A DNA stretch of 20,660 bases, taken from assembly GCA_050257395.1 (NCBI GenBank), contig JBLMWU010000141.1, forward strand, positions 1 through 20,660, given 5' to 3'. Below, in pieces: positions 6,259 to 13,762 of this stretch. The DNA comes from JAIRTY01 sp050257395 (lineage in GTDB: Bacteria > Actinomycetota > Actinomycetes > Streptosporangiales > Streptosporangiaceae). Under the pieces are notes generated by a model, which did not search any database, had not been told where the DNA came from, and worked only from the letters and a program-made list of their open reading frames with translations. Within the stretch, counting starts at the first letter, position 1. Each line of letters begins with the position of its first letter. A program made the position numbers and the translations under genes.

Positions 6259-7281
6259 ATGACGACCGCACTCAGCCGGATGATCCGCCAGCAGGCAGGA
6301 GCCCTGGACCGGATCAGCGAGCTTGACCTGGCGGGCCCCGCTGAGGTGCTGGCCGGCGCGCACCGGGTGGTCCTGGTGGGGACCGGCACCAGCCAGCACG
6401 CCGCGGAGCTGGGCGCCATGATGCTGGGTCAGGCCGGCCTGGACGCTCGCTGGTACCCGGCGCAGACCTGGGCCCGCTGGAGCCCCGGGCCGCAGCCGGG
6501 AGACGCGCTGCTGGTGATCAGCCACACCGCGGAGACCGCCTATGCGGCCCGGGCGCGGGCCGGGGCGCTGGCCGCCGGGCTGCCGGTGCTGTCGGTCACC
6601 GGCACCGGCCGCGGCTGGCCGGAGGCGATCGAGACCGTGCCGCCGGAGGAGTCCCACACCTACACGGTGAGCTACACCACCGTGCTCGCGGTGCTGGCCC
6701 GGCTGGCGCACCAGCTCGGCGCCCCGCACGGGTCACCAGGGCAGATCCGGCAGGCGGCCGCGGAGGTCCAGCGGGTGTGCACCGCTGGCGAGGGCGCCGA
6801 TCCGGTCGGCGTGCCCGCGCGCAGCCTGGCGGTGGCCGGCTGCGGGCCGTGGGGCGTGACGGCCCGGGAGGGTGCGCTGAAGGTCCGGGAGGCCGCCCGG
6901 ATGCTGGCCGAGGGCTTTGATTCGGAACGATTGCTGCACGGCCCGGCTGTCCCGCTCACCGCGGCTGACGGCCTGGTGCTGCTGGAGCCGGCCGCCGACG
7001 GGGACGGCCTGACCGCCGCCCTCGGCGCCGCTGCGCAGGCCGAAGGCATCCCGGTGGCGGTGCTGGCAGCGGCGGACCCGCTGCCGGCCGCGGGCCAGGC
7101 CGGGGACCAGCCCGCGCCGCTGCCGCCGCTGCTCGCCCAGATCCCGATGACCGTGCGGCTGCAGCTGCTGGCGGCCTGGTTCGCCGGGCTGCGCCGCCAG
7201 GATCCGGACGCCGCCATCACCGGCGCCTGGGCGGAGCAGCCGCTGTGGGAGCTGGGCGCGCCGGCGCGCGGGGAGGGCTGA
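6259..7281 (+). CDS. Double SIS-domain sugar-phosphate isomerase/deaminase (GlmS isomerase-like, no glutaminase domain)
   Basis: The 340-residue protein has two SIS domains. The first is at about residues 25-150, with VLVGTGTSQHAAELGA (38-53) and the Ser/Thr-rich loop VISHTAET. The second is at about 165-335, with AREGALKVREAARMLAEGF and the LLHGP motif (225-229), a key element in GlmS-type isomerases. There is no N-terminal glutamine amidotransferase domain. It therefore resembles NagB-II/AgaS/FrlB-type enzymes that deaminate or deglycate amino-sugar phosphates rather than making glucosamine-6-P. ATG 6259 is chosen because GGGGAGGGGAC precedes it; the frame is open further upstream, but that stretch is antisense to the 94-residue gene and not SIS-like. 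No sugar transporter or kinase is adjacent, so the substrate is unknown. Confidence 0.85.
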   Translation: MTTALSRMIRQQAGALDRISELDLAGPAEVLAGAHRVVLVGTGTSQHAAELGAMMLGQAGLDARWYPAQTWARWSPGPQPGDALLVISHTAETAYAARARAGALAAGLPVLSVTGTGRGWPEAIETVPPEESHTYTVSYTTVLAVLARLAHQLGAPHGSPGQIRQAAAEVQRVCTAGEGADPVGVPARSLAVAGCGPWGVTAREGALKVREAARMLAEGFDSERLLHGPAVPLTAADGLVLLEPAADGDGLTAALGAAAQAEGIPVAVLAAADPLPAAGQAGDQPAPLPPLLAQIPMTVRLQLLAAWFAGLRRQDPDAAITGAWAEQPLWELGAPARGEG

Positions 7282-7288
7282 CACCCGC

Positions 7289-7320
7289 GGCAGCGGGCGG
7301 GGCCAGGCCCTGCCTGTCTT
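7289..7320 (+). terminator. Possible terminator after the SIS gene
   Basis: GGCAG (7289-7293) pairs with CTGCC (7310-7314), with further imperfect GC pairing inside. A pyrimidine-rich run, TGTCTTTTCT (7315-7324), follows and is uncommonly T-rich for this region. It begins 8 nt after the SIS stop codon, where termination is expected. The stem is imperfect, so the call is tentative. The remaining 7325-7417 is the leader of the next gene. A TAACAT at 7391-7396 could serve as -10, but no -35 is convincing. Confidence 0.4.
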
Positions 7321-7417
7321 TTCTGCGTCCTTCGGCACGATACGGGCGGTGATGGTTGGGTAAGCGGCCCGCTGGCCGTGCGCTGGTGCCGTAACATCGA
7401 CAAACCAGCGTGGCGCA

Positions 7418-9139
7418 GTGATCTTGGGGCGGGCAGCGGTGGCCAGTTGCGCGAACGGGCATGACGTGCCTGCGAGGGCCGGCGCGTGTGAGGTCTGCGG
7501 CGGGCTCGCACTGGCGGACGGGCTGCCAGCGGCCGCCGGTGAGCCGGACGGCCTCGTCCTCGACTACACCAGCGGGTCGTTCGCGGACTACGTCGCCTCT
7601 GACCAGTGGGCCGACCCGGCCGGCGCCGGGGTGGCCCCGGGCGGCCCGGATGCGGCCGGAGACCCGGCCGGGCGCAGGCCCGGCAGCGGCGGGCCGGCGG
7701 CCGCCGGGACCGCGCCGGGCGGGCCTGCGCCAGGCGGGCCTGCGCCGGGCGGGTCCGGGCCGGGCGGGGCCGTATCTGCGGGGCACACCGGCGCCGGGCG
7801 CCCGGGCGGCGGGCGCGCCGCCGACGGGCCCGGCGATCCGGCGCTCCGCGGGGCCGGGCTGGCGGGCCTGGGGCTGGCCGGCCCGGATACCGGCGAGCCC
7901 GCGACCGATCCGGGCATCGGCCTGACCGCGCTGCCGCCCGCGGATGCCGTCCCAGCGGGCCAGAGCGCACCCACCGGGCAGGCCGGGCCGGCCGGGGCGG
8001 CGGGTCCGGTCCAGGCCCGGGCCGGCGGTCCGGGAGGCGGCCGCGGCCGGATCCAGCTGACAGTGGCCGCCGTGGTGGTGGCGGTGCTGGCGGTGAGCGG
8101 CATCGCGGCCGCCCTGGTCCTGCCCGGTCACCCGGGCTCCGGGGGCAGCGCCAGGCCCAGCCCGGCCGCCGTCCCGAGCAGCAGCGGGCCTGCCCGGTCC
8201 GCGCCGCCGTCCCCGGTCAGCCCGGCCAGCTCGGCGGCCAGCGCCGCCAGCGCCGCCCGCTGGTCCTCGCCGGCTCCCTTCGGCGTCGCCGCGCTCACCA
8301 GCGGCAGCGCCACGGTCAGCGGCATGTCCTGCCCGGCCCAGGGGCACTGCTACGCGGTGGACACCGCGGGCGGCGTGCTCGCACAGGACCCGGCCGGACA
8401 CTGGCAGGTGGCGGCCACCGACCCGCACCGCAACCTGGCCGCCATCGACTGCGGCTCGGCCCAGGCCTGCCTGGCTGTGGACACCGCCGGGTACGTAATG
8501 ACCCTCAGCCAGGGCCACTGGAGCAGGCCGGCCAGTGTGGACACCCGGGCGGGCAGCCTCAGCGCGGTGTCGTGTGCGTCGCCCGCCTTCTGCATGGCGG
8601 TGGACAGCGGCGGCAACGCCTTCGCGTACACCGGGGCCGGCCGCTGGACCCCGTACATGGTGACGGCCGGCGCGGCGCTGGGCGGGGTGTCCTGCCCGCG
8701 GCCCGGCACCTGCCTGGCGGTGTCCGCCGGCGGTTACGCCTACACCTTCCGGGGCGGGGCGTGGAGCGCGGGCGCCCCGGTGGACGTGGGCCATCCCCTG
8801 ACCGGTGTCTCGTGCAGCAACACGACGTTCTGCGCCGCGGCCGACGCGACCGGCGGGGCCGCTGTGCTCACCGGCGGCACCGGCCTGGCCGGCGGGAAGT
8901 GGACCGTGACCGCGCTGGGCACCACCGCCCGGGCGATCGCCTGCCCGGCCGCGGGCTACTGCGTCGCCATCGACGGCTCCGGCGGGGCGCTCACCTACGC
9001 CCGCGGCCACTGGTCGGCGGTGACCCGCATCGACGGCACGGTCCCCGGCGCCGCCCTCAGCTGCGCCGGGGCCGGCAGCTGCACGGCCGCCGACCGCCAC
9101 GGCAACGTGCTGTCCTACGCGCCGCCCGCGGCAGGCTGA
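7418..9139 (+). CDS. Zinc-ribbon / single-TM / seven-repeat propeller membrane protein
   Basis: The 573-residue protein has four parts. (1) A cytosolic zinc-ribbon start: Cys11, His15, Cys24 and Cys27 (CANGH...CEVCGG). (2) A roughly 170-residue Gly/Pro/Ala-rich disordered linker, including four APGGP-type pentapeptides. (3) One TM helix at about 213-235 after a basic anchor, then a Ser/Pro spacer. (4) From about residue 290, seven consecutive repeats of about 40 residues, each with C-x5-C followed by (A/V)-(V/A)-D/S..G and a GxW-type strand. The seven repeats suggest a seven-bladed beta-propeller outside the cell with one disulfide per blade. Similar repeats occur as sensor domains of actinobacterial Ser/Thr kinases, but no kinase is present here. 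The GTG 7418 start lacks a ribosome site; GTG 7439 behind TTGGGGCGGG is an alternative that keeps the zinc ribbon. It stands alone, convergent with the CitB-type gene. Ligand and role are unknown. Confidence 0.8.
   Translation: MILGRAAVASCANGHDVPARAGACEVCGGLALADGLPAAAGEPDGLVLDYTSGSFADYVASDQWADPAGAGVAPGGPDAAGDPAGRRPGSGGPAAAGTAPGGPAPGGPAPGGSGPGGAVSAGHTGAGRPGGGRAADGPGDPALRGAGLAGLGLAGPDTGEPATDPGIGLTALPPADAVPAGQSAPTGQAGPAGAAGPVQARAGGPGGGRGRIQLTVAAVVVAVLAVSGIAAALVLPGHPGSGGSARPSPAAVPSSSGPARSAPPSPVSPASSAASAASAARWSSPAPFGVAALTSGSATVSGMSCPAQGHCYAVDTAGGVLAQDPAGHWQVAATDPHRNLAAIDCGSAQACLAVDTAGYVMTLSQGHWSRPASVDTRAGSLSAVSCASPAFCMAVDSGGNAFAYTGAGRWTPYMVTAGAALGGVSCPRPGTCLAVSAGGYAYTFRGGAWSAGAPVDVGHPLTGVSCSNTTFCAAADATGGAAVLTGGTGLAGGKWTVTALGTTARAIACPAAGYCVAIDGSGGALTYARGHWSAVTRIDGTVPGAALSCAGAGSCTAADRHGNVLSYAPPAAG
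7712..7771 (+). repeat. Four tandem 15-bp repeats in the propeller gene linker
   Basis: Units begin at 7712, 7727, 7742 and 7757 and follow the pattern GCGCCGGGCGGGCCT with a few substitutions. They encode the pentapeptides APGGP, APGGP, APGGS and GPGGA. The repeats lie in the flexible linker, where copy-number change by slippage would alter length without shifting the frame. Confidence 0.85.
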
Positions 9140-9223
9140 CCCGCCCGGCTGACTGGCATCCCGCACTCGCACCTCGGCTGACTCTCACCCGGCCCGGTGC
9201 CCAGCTGCCCGGCGCGGCCGTGG

Positions 9224-9910
9224 TCAAGCCGGGTGGCCGGCCGCCCACTGGTACCGGTGCTCGGGCCGGCCGCTCGCGCCGTACCGGAGCCGGATCGTGA
9301 CCCGGCCCAGCTCGTGCAGGTGGGTCAGGTAGCGCTGGGCGGTGGCCCGGCTCATCCCGGTCAGCCCGGCCACCTCGGAGGCGGACAGGTCGCCTTCCCG
9401 CCCGGCCAGCAGCTCCTCCACCGCTGTCAGCGTGTAGCCGGACCGGCCCTTGCCAGCGGCGGCGTGATCCGGCGCCCGCAGCGCGCCGAAAACCCGGTCG
9501 ACGCTGCGCTGGTCGGCGGTGCGGAGCACGTCCAGCCGGGCGCGCATCTGCGCGTACGACAGCAGCTTGTCGCGCAGCGCGGGGAAGCTGAACGGCTTGA
9601 GCAGGTAGTGCAGGGCGCCGTGCTGCATGGCGGCGCGGACGCTGTCGGCGTCCTTGGCCGCGGTGATGACGATGACGTCGGCCCGCGGGTGGTCCTCCTG
9701 CCGCAGCCTCGCCACCACCTCGAGGCCGTGCTCGTCCGGCAGGTACAGGTCGAGCAGCAGCAGGTCGGGCTCCAGCCGGTCGACCGCCTCGATGGCCGCC
9801 GCCGCCGTGTGGACCTGCGCGATCGCCTCGAAGCCCGGCACCTTGCCCAGGTAGGCGGCGTGGATCGCGGCCACCCGGTAGTCGTCGTCCACCACCACGG
9901 TGCGGATCAC
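9224..9910 (-). CDS. CitB/DcuR-type response regulator
   Basis: This 228-residue regulator has an N-terminal receiver domain with the acidic pocket Asp8-Asp10, phospho-acceptor Asp54 in LLLLDLYLPDEHG, Thr83 and Lys105 (KPF). The C-terminal winged-helix DNA-binding domain, at about 170-215, includes LSASEVAGLTGMSRATAQRY. This is the layout of the CitB/DcuR/DctR family, which activates transport genes for citrate or C4-dicarboxylates. The GTG start at 9910 overlaps the kinase stop by 4 nt (GTGA), so both are made from one message in a fixed ratio. A likely target is the divergent ABC importer, through the direct repeats at 11771-11809. The 3' end converges on the propeller gene. The family is firm; the regulon is inferred. 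Confidence 0.92.
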   Translation of the reverse strand: MIRTVVVDDDYRVAAIHAAYLGKVPGFEAIAQVHTAAAAIEAVDRLEPDLLLLDLYLPDEHGLEVVARLRQEDHPRADVIVITAAKDADSVRAAMQHGALHYLLKPFSFPALRDKLLSYAQMRARLDVLRTADQRSVDRVFGALRAPDHAAAGKGRSGYTLTAVEELLAGREGDLSASEVAGLTGMSRATAQRYLTHLHELGRVTIRLRYGASGRPEHRYQWAAGHPA

Positions 9911-11643
9911 GACCGCACCACCGTCGGCTCGCTGGCCGGCTGCTCCCCGGCTGGCTGTCCCGCTGCTGGCTGTCCCGCTGCTGGCTGTCCCGGGGCCGGC
10001 TGCTCCGGGAGCTCCAGGCAGCCGGGCAGGGTCGCGGTGAACACGGCGCCCGCGTCGCGGCCCACGCTGACCATCCCGCCCCGGCGCTGGGTGATCTGCC
10101 GGACCAGCGCCAGGCCGAGGCCGCGGCGGGCACCGGTGGGCGACGACTTGCTGGTGAACCCGTCGGTGAAGATCTCCTCCCGGGTGTCGTCCGGCACCCC
10201 CGGGCCCGAGTCCCGCACCCGGATCAGCAGGTCCGCGCCTGCCGAGACGATCGTCAGCTCCACCCAGCGCGGCTCCGGCGCCTGCGCCGTGGCCTCGATC
10301 GCGTTGTCGATGAGGTTGCCGGTCACCGTCAGCACCTCGCCGATGCCGGTGATGGCGCCGTCCACCTGGCAGTCCGGGGCGACCCGGAGCTCCACCCCGC
10401 GCTCGTCAGCCAGCGACGACTTGGCGATGATGAGCGCGACCAGCCGGGGGTCCCCGATCGCGGCGCGGAGCTGCTCGGTGAGGCAGTCGCGGGCCGCGGT
10501 GACGTCGGTGACGAACCGGATCGCCTCCTCGTACTGGCCGAGCTCGACGAGGCCGACCAGGGTGTGCAGCCGGTTGGCGAACTCGTGCGACTGAGCCCGC
10601 AGCGCCTCGGTCAGGCCGATGGCCTCGTCCAGGTCCCGTTTCAGGCTCTCGGACTCGGTCTGGTCGTGGAAGGTGACCACCCAGCCGAGGTGCCGGTCCC
10701 GGCGGATCGGCATCCGGTTGGCCACCAGCACCCGGTCGCCGGCCACCACCGGCAGGTCGCTGCCGCTGACCTCGCCGCTGACGATGTCCCGCAGCCTGCC
10801 CGGCGGGATCAGCTGGTCCAGCGGGCGGCCGAGGAACCGGGGCGGCAGCCGCAGCAGCCGCCGGGCCGGGTCGTTGGCGAGCAGCACCCGCCCGCCGGTG
10901 TCGTAGCCGAGCACGCCCTCGCGGATGCCGTGCAGCATCGCCTCGCGCTCCTGCAGCAGCGCGGCGATCTCCCCGAGCTCCAGCCCGAACGTCTGCCGCT
11001 TCAGCCGCCGCGACAGCGCCAGCGCCGCCAGCACCCCCACCGCCAGCACGCCGGCCAGCAGCGCGCCCAGCGCGGGCAGCGAGTCAGCGACCTGGGTGCT
11101 GACGACCTGGCTGGGGAACCCGACCGAGACCTCCCCGACCAGCTGGTGCCCGGCCGGCCGGTGGCGGTCGAAGATCGGCGCCTTGCCGCGGGCGGTGAGG
11201 ATCGGCTGCCGGCTGGCCGTGGTCAGGCCCAGCGTGCCCCGCTGGAGCCCGGTCCACGGCCGGCCGGTGCGGAACGGCTCGGTGGACGGCGGCTCCGGGT
11301 CGTCGTAGACCGGCAGCCCGATCAGGGCGGGATCGGGGTGGGAGTACCGGATGCCGCGCGCGTTGGTGACGACGATGAACCGGGCGTTGGTGGCCGCCAT
11401 CGCCGCCATGGCGAGCCGCTGGACCGCCGGGGCCGGCCTGGCCGCCTCCACCCCGTGGATGATCGCCGGCTGGGACGCCAGGCTCTGGGCCACCGCCAGC
11501 GCGCGCTGCTCGTACTGCTGGTTGAGCTGGCCCCTGAGGTGCAACTCCACCACCGCGAAGCCGGCGAACATCGTGATCACCAGGAGCGCGACCTGGGCGA
11601 TCACCACCTGGGTGGACAGCCGCTGCCACGGCACCCGGCGCAT
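9907..11643 (-). CDS. CitA/DcuS-type sensor histidine kinase
   Basis: The 578-residue kinase contains TM1 at about residues 12-33 and an extracytoplasmic CitA/DcuS-type PAS (PDC) sensor at about 34-185, with VVTNARGIRYSHPDPALIG. TM2 is at about 188-212 and a cytoplasmic PAS at about 230-330. The phospho-accepting His353 is in QSHEFANRLHT. The ATPase domain has N-box NLIDNAIEA (443-451), DSGPGVP and RGLGLALV. The family senses citrate, malate, fumarate or similar carboxylates. The ATG at 11643 follows GAGGAGGGACAGG, a strong ribosome site; the frame is open far upstream but that part is antisense to the ABC gene. The last 30 residues are a low-complexity GQPAA repeat tail absent from the usual family. 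It is the first gene of the kinase-regulator pair and diverges from the ABC importer. Confidence 0.92.
   Translation of the reverse strand: MRRVPWQRLSTQVVIAQVALLVITMFAGFAVVELHLRGQLNQQYEQRALAVAQSLASQPAIIHGVEAARPAPAVQRLAMAAMAATNARFIVVTNARGIRYSHPDPALIGLPVYDDPEPPSTEPFRTGRPWTGLQRGTLGLTTASRQPILTARGKAPIFDRHRPAGHQLVGEVSVGFPSQVVSTQVADSLPALGALLAGVLAVGVLAALALSRRLKRQTFGLELGEIAALLQEREAMLHGIREGVLGYDTGGRVLLANDPARRLLRLPPRFLGRPLDQLIPPGRLRDIVSGEVSGSDLPVVAGDRVLVANRMPIRRDRHLGWVVTFHDQTESESLKRDLDEAIGLTEALRAQSHEFANRLHTLVGLVELGQYEEAIRFVTDVTAARDCLTEQLRAAIGDPRLVALIIAKSSLADERGVELRVAPDCQVDGAITGIGEVLTVTGNLIDNAIEATAQAPEPRWVELTIVSAGADLLIRVRDSGPGVPDDTREEIFTDGFTSKSSPTGARRGLGLALVRQITQRRGGMVSVGRDAGAVFTATLPGCLELPEQPAPGQPAAGQPAAGQPAGEQPASEPTVVRS
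9951..9995 (-). repeat. Three 15-bp tandem repeats in the kinase tail
   Basis: On the plus strand CTGGCTGTCCCGCTG repeats at 9951, 9966 and, with the last bases changed, 9981. In the kinase frame the units give GQPAA-type pentapeptides near the C-terminus, ahead of a further degenerate copy. The tail lies beyond the ATPase domain, so length variation should be tolerated. Confidence 0.85.
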
Positions 11644-11770
11644 CCTGTCCCTCCTCGACCTCGCCCCCGTACTTTCGTTTCGCGCGCACGATACTGGCGT
11701 TTCGGCAGTGTAACAACGCATTCGCGGCATGGTGAAGCGCGCGGGCGCGTGAGCAGAATGAGCACAACGC

Positions 11771-11809
11771 GCACTGTGATTTTTAGGCGAGCACAGTGAG
11801 CTTTTGGCG
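11771..11809. promoter_or_regulatory. Direct-repeat regulator site between the two-component and ABC operons
   Basis: GCACTGTGATTTTTAGGCG (11771-11789) and GCACAGTGAGCTTTTGGCG (11791-11809) match at 15 of 19 positions and start 20 bp apart, so two bound molecules would lie on the same helix face. The T-rich cores stand out in GC-rich DNA. The site lies in the 238-bp divergent region, about 35 bp upstream of the proposed ABC promoter, as expected for activation by the CitB-type regulator. CGTTTCG also repeats at 11676-11682 and 11698-11704 on the kinase side, which is weaker evidence. Confidence 0.55.
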
Positions 11810-11843
11810 CGCAGCGACTTTAACGCGGGCATCGAGCGCAACC

Positions 11844-11873
11844 GTGACACCCTGGCCAGGCACGGGTTAGCTT
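11844..11873 (+). promoter_or_regulatory. Candidate promoter of the ABC importer operon
   Basis: GTGACA (11844-11849), an 18-nt spacer and TAGCTT (11868-11873) resemble a -35/-10 pair. Transcription would start near 11880, essentially at the GTG at 11882, implying a leaderless first gene. This supports choosing GTG 11882 over the upstream TTG 11804, which lies inside the direct-repeat site. The -10 match is modest. Confidence 0.4.
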
Positions 11874-11881
11874 CCGCGATT

Positions 11882-12745
11882 GTGAGCGAATCGGCATTCC
11901 CCGGCGGCGCCCGGGGCCCGGCGAATTCCGGAATCGATCTGTCCCGGGTTACCAAACGCTTCCTGACGCCTTCCGGAAAGGCTTTCACGGCCCTGCGCGA
12001 CGTGGACCTGGCGGTCACGGACGGGCAGTTCTGCGCGGTGGTCGGGCCAACCGGCTGCGGCAAGTCCACCACCCTCACGCTGGTCGCCGGGCTGGAGCGG
12101 CCCAGCGAGGGGACGGTCCGGGTGGCCGGGCAGGCGGTGGCCGGGATCCCGGACGGCATCAGCTTCATGTTCCAGGCCGACGCCCTGCTGCCCTGGAAGA
12201 CGGTGCTCGGGAACGTGGCCATGGGCCCGCTGTTCCACGGGGTGCCCCGGAAGACCGCCCACACCGACGCGCGGGAATGGCTGCGCGTGGTCGGCCTGGC
12301 CGGTTTCGAGGACCATCACCCCCACCAGCTGTCCGGCGGCATGCGCAAGCGGGTCAGCCTGGCGGCGGCCCTCATCAACGAGCCGTCGATCCTGCTCATG
12401 GACGAGCCGTTCGGGGCGCTGGACGTGCAGACCAAAGCGATCATGTCGAACGAGCTGCTGCAGCTGTGGGACCAGACCCGGCCGTCCGTCATCTTCGTCA
12501 CCCACGACCTGGAAGAGGCGATCGCGCTCGCCGACCGGGTCGTGGTGATGACCGTGGCCCCGGGGACCGTCAAGGCGGTCTACGACATCGACCTGCCGCG
12601 GCCGCGCGGCGCGGTCCAGGAGATCCGCTTCCAGCCCCGCTTCGCCGAGCTGCACCGGCAGATCTGGGAGTCGCTGCGGGAAGAGGTCGAGCGCGCCTAC
12701 GCCCGGACCGCGGCGCCCGCGCTTACGGGAGGAGACGCGGCATGA
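11882..12745 (+). CDS. ABC transporter ATP-binding protein, nitrate/sulfonate/taurine (SsuB/TauB) type
   Basis: The 287-residue ATPase powers the importer encoded with the next two genes, on the cytoplasmic face of the membrane. It has Walker A GPTGCGKST (55-63), Q-loop MFQADALLPWKTV, signature LSGGMRKRVSLAAAL, Walker B ILLMDEPFGALD and switch His in VTHDLEEA. The LLPWKTV and MRKRV details are typical of the SsuB/TauB/NrtD/ThiZ group. The frame is open back to TTG 11804 (313 aa), but the extra residues are not conserved-looking and overlap the direct-repeat regulator site. GTG 11882 gives a natural start (MSESAF) and fits the candidate leaderless promoter. The stop overlaps the permease ATG by 4 nt. 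The substrate is not set by this subunit. Confidence 0.9.
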   Translation: MSESAFPGGARGPANSGIDLSRVTKRFLTPSGKAFTALRDVDLAVTDGQFCAVVGPTGCGKSTTLTLVAGLERPSEGTVRVAGQAVAGIPDGISFMFQADALLPWKTVLGNVAMGPLFHGVPRKTAHTDAREWLRVVGLAGFEDHHPHQLSGGMRKRVSLAAALINEPSILLMDEPFGALDVQTKAIMSNELLQLWDQTRPSVIFVTHDLEEAIALADRVVVMTVAPGTVKAVYDIDLPRPRGAVQEIRFQPRFAELHRQIWESLREEVERAYARTAAPALTGGDAA

Positions 12746-13674
12746 GCCACGAGCACGACGCAGCCACGGCGGAGCACGGCACTGCGGAGCACGGCACCGG
12801 GGCGCTGCTGGCGGCCGGAGCCGGGCCGGCCTCGGCTGACAGCGCGCCGGAGACCGCCGGCGTGGCCCGCGGCCGCCCGCGCCGCCGGCGGCTGCTCGTC
12901 TACCTGGCCCGGGCGGCGACCCTGGTCGTCGTCGTCGGCGGCTGGCAGCTGCTGACCGCCTGGAAGGTCGTCGATCCCTTCTTCTTCGGGCAGCCCAGCG
13001 GGATCGCCGCCAAGCTCGCCGACTGGGCGCAGCACGGCACCTCCTACGGCTCGCTGTGGCTGCAGGTCTGGATCACCATGGAAGAGGCGCTGCTGGGCTT
13101 CGCCTACGGGGTGGCGGGCGGCGTCGTGCTCGGCGTGCTGCTGGGGCAGGTGCGGTTCCTCGCCGACGTGCTCGGGCCCTACATCAAGGCCATGAACGCG
13201 ATCCCGCGCATCGTGCTCGGCTCGATCTTCGTGGTCTGGCTGGGGCTCGGCACGACCTCCAAGGTGATGCTGGCGGCCGTGCTGGTCTTCTTCGTGGTCT
13301 TCTTCAACGCCTTCCAGGGCGTCCGCGAGGTGGACCGGAACCTGGTCGCCAACGTCCGCATCCTCGGCGCGTCCCGGCTGCAGGTGATCCGCAACGTCGT
13401 GCTGCCGTCCGCCCTGACCTGGATCATCGCGAGCCTGCACGTGGCGTTCGGGTTCTCCATCATCGGCGCCATCGTCGGGGAGTTCCTCGGCGCCCAGAAG
13501 GGCCTGGGCCTGGTCATCGCGACCGCGCAGAACAACTTCGACCCGAACGGCGTGTTCGCGGCCATGCTGGTCATCGCCGCGATCGCGCTCACCGCCGAGG
13601 CGCTCATCAGCAGGCTGGAACGCCGCCTGCTCGGCTGGCGGCCGCCCGCGGCCACCGAGGCCGGCGCCACCTGA
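12742..13674 (+). CDS. ABC transporter permease, SsuC/TauC type
   Basis: The 310-residue inner-membrane permease has a roughly 50-residue cytoplasmic N-terminus with a short repeated EHGTAEHGTG segment and a basic RPRRRR patch. About six TM helices follow between residues 53 and 290. The EAA loop that docks on the ATPase is visible as ILGASRLQVIRNVVLPSAL (207-225), followed by IVGEFLGAQKGLGLVI, typical of the nitrate/sulfonate/taurine family. ATG 12742 follows GGGAGGAG and overlaps the ATPase stop (ATGA). A longer frame upstream is a shadow of the ATPase gene. The 88-nt gap after it holds only the leader of the lipoprotein gene. It probably works as a homodimer with two ATPase copies. Confidence 0.92.
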   Translation: MSHEHDAATAEHGTAEHGTGALLAAGAGPASADSAPETAGVARGRPRRRRLLVYLARAATLVVVVGGWQLLTAWKVVDPFFFGQPSGIAAKLADWAQHGTSYGSLWLQVWITMEEALLGFAYGVAGGVVLGVLLGQVRFLADVLGPYIKAMNAIPRIVLGSIFVVWLGLGTTSKVMLAAVLVFFVVFFNAFQGVREVDRNLVANVRILGASRLQVIRNVVLPSALTWIIASLHVAFGFSIIGAIVGEFLGAQKGLGLVIATAQNNFDPNGVFAAMLVIAAIALTAEALISRLERRLLGWRPPAATEAGAT

Positions 13675-13762
13675 CGCCGCCGGACCCGGCCCGCCGCGCC
13701 GGCCGGACTCCGCGACACCGACTCCCGCGACACCAATCCGCAACCCCCGAAGGAGTACCACC

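Noticed and set aside
9134..9182. Three GGCTGAC direct repeats after the propeller gene
   Set aside because: They are short, irregularly spaced (13 and 29 bp) and partly inside the end of the coding region. No function can be supported.
11804..11881. N-terminal extension of the ABC ATPase from TTG 11804
   Set aside because: It has no ribosome site, overlaps a clear direct-repeat regulatory element, and the extra residues are not ABC-like. GTG 11882 fits better.
9907..12264. 785-residue version of the CitA-type kinase starting inside the ABC gene
   Set aside because: The extra 200 residues are a shadow of the ATPase gene. The ribosome site before ATG 11643 and the family's TM1 start settle it.
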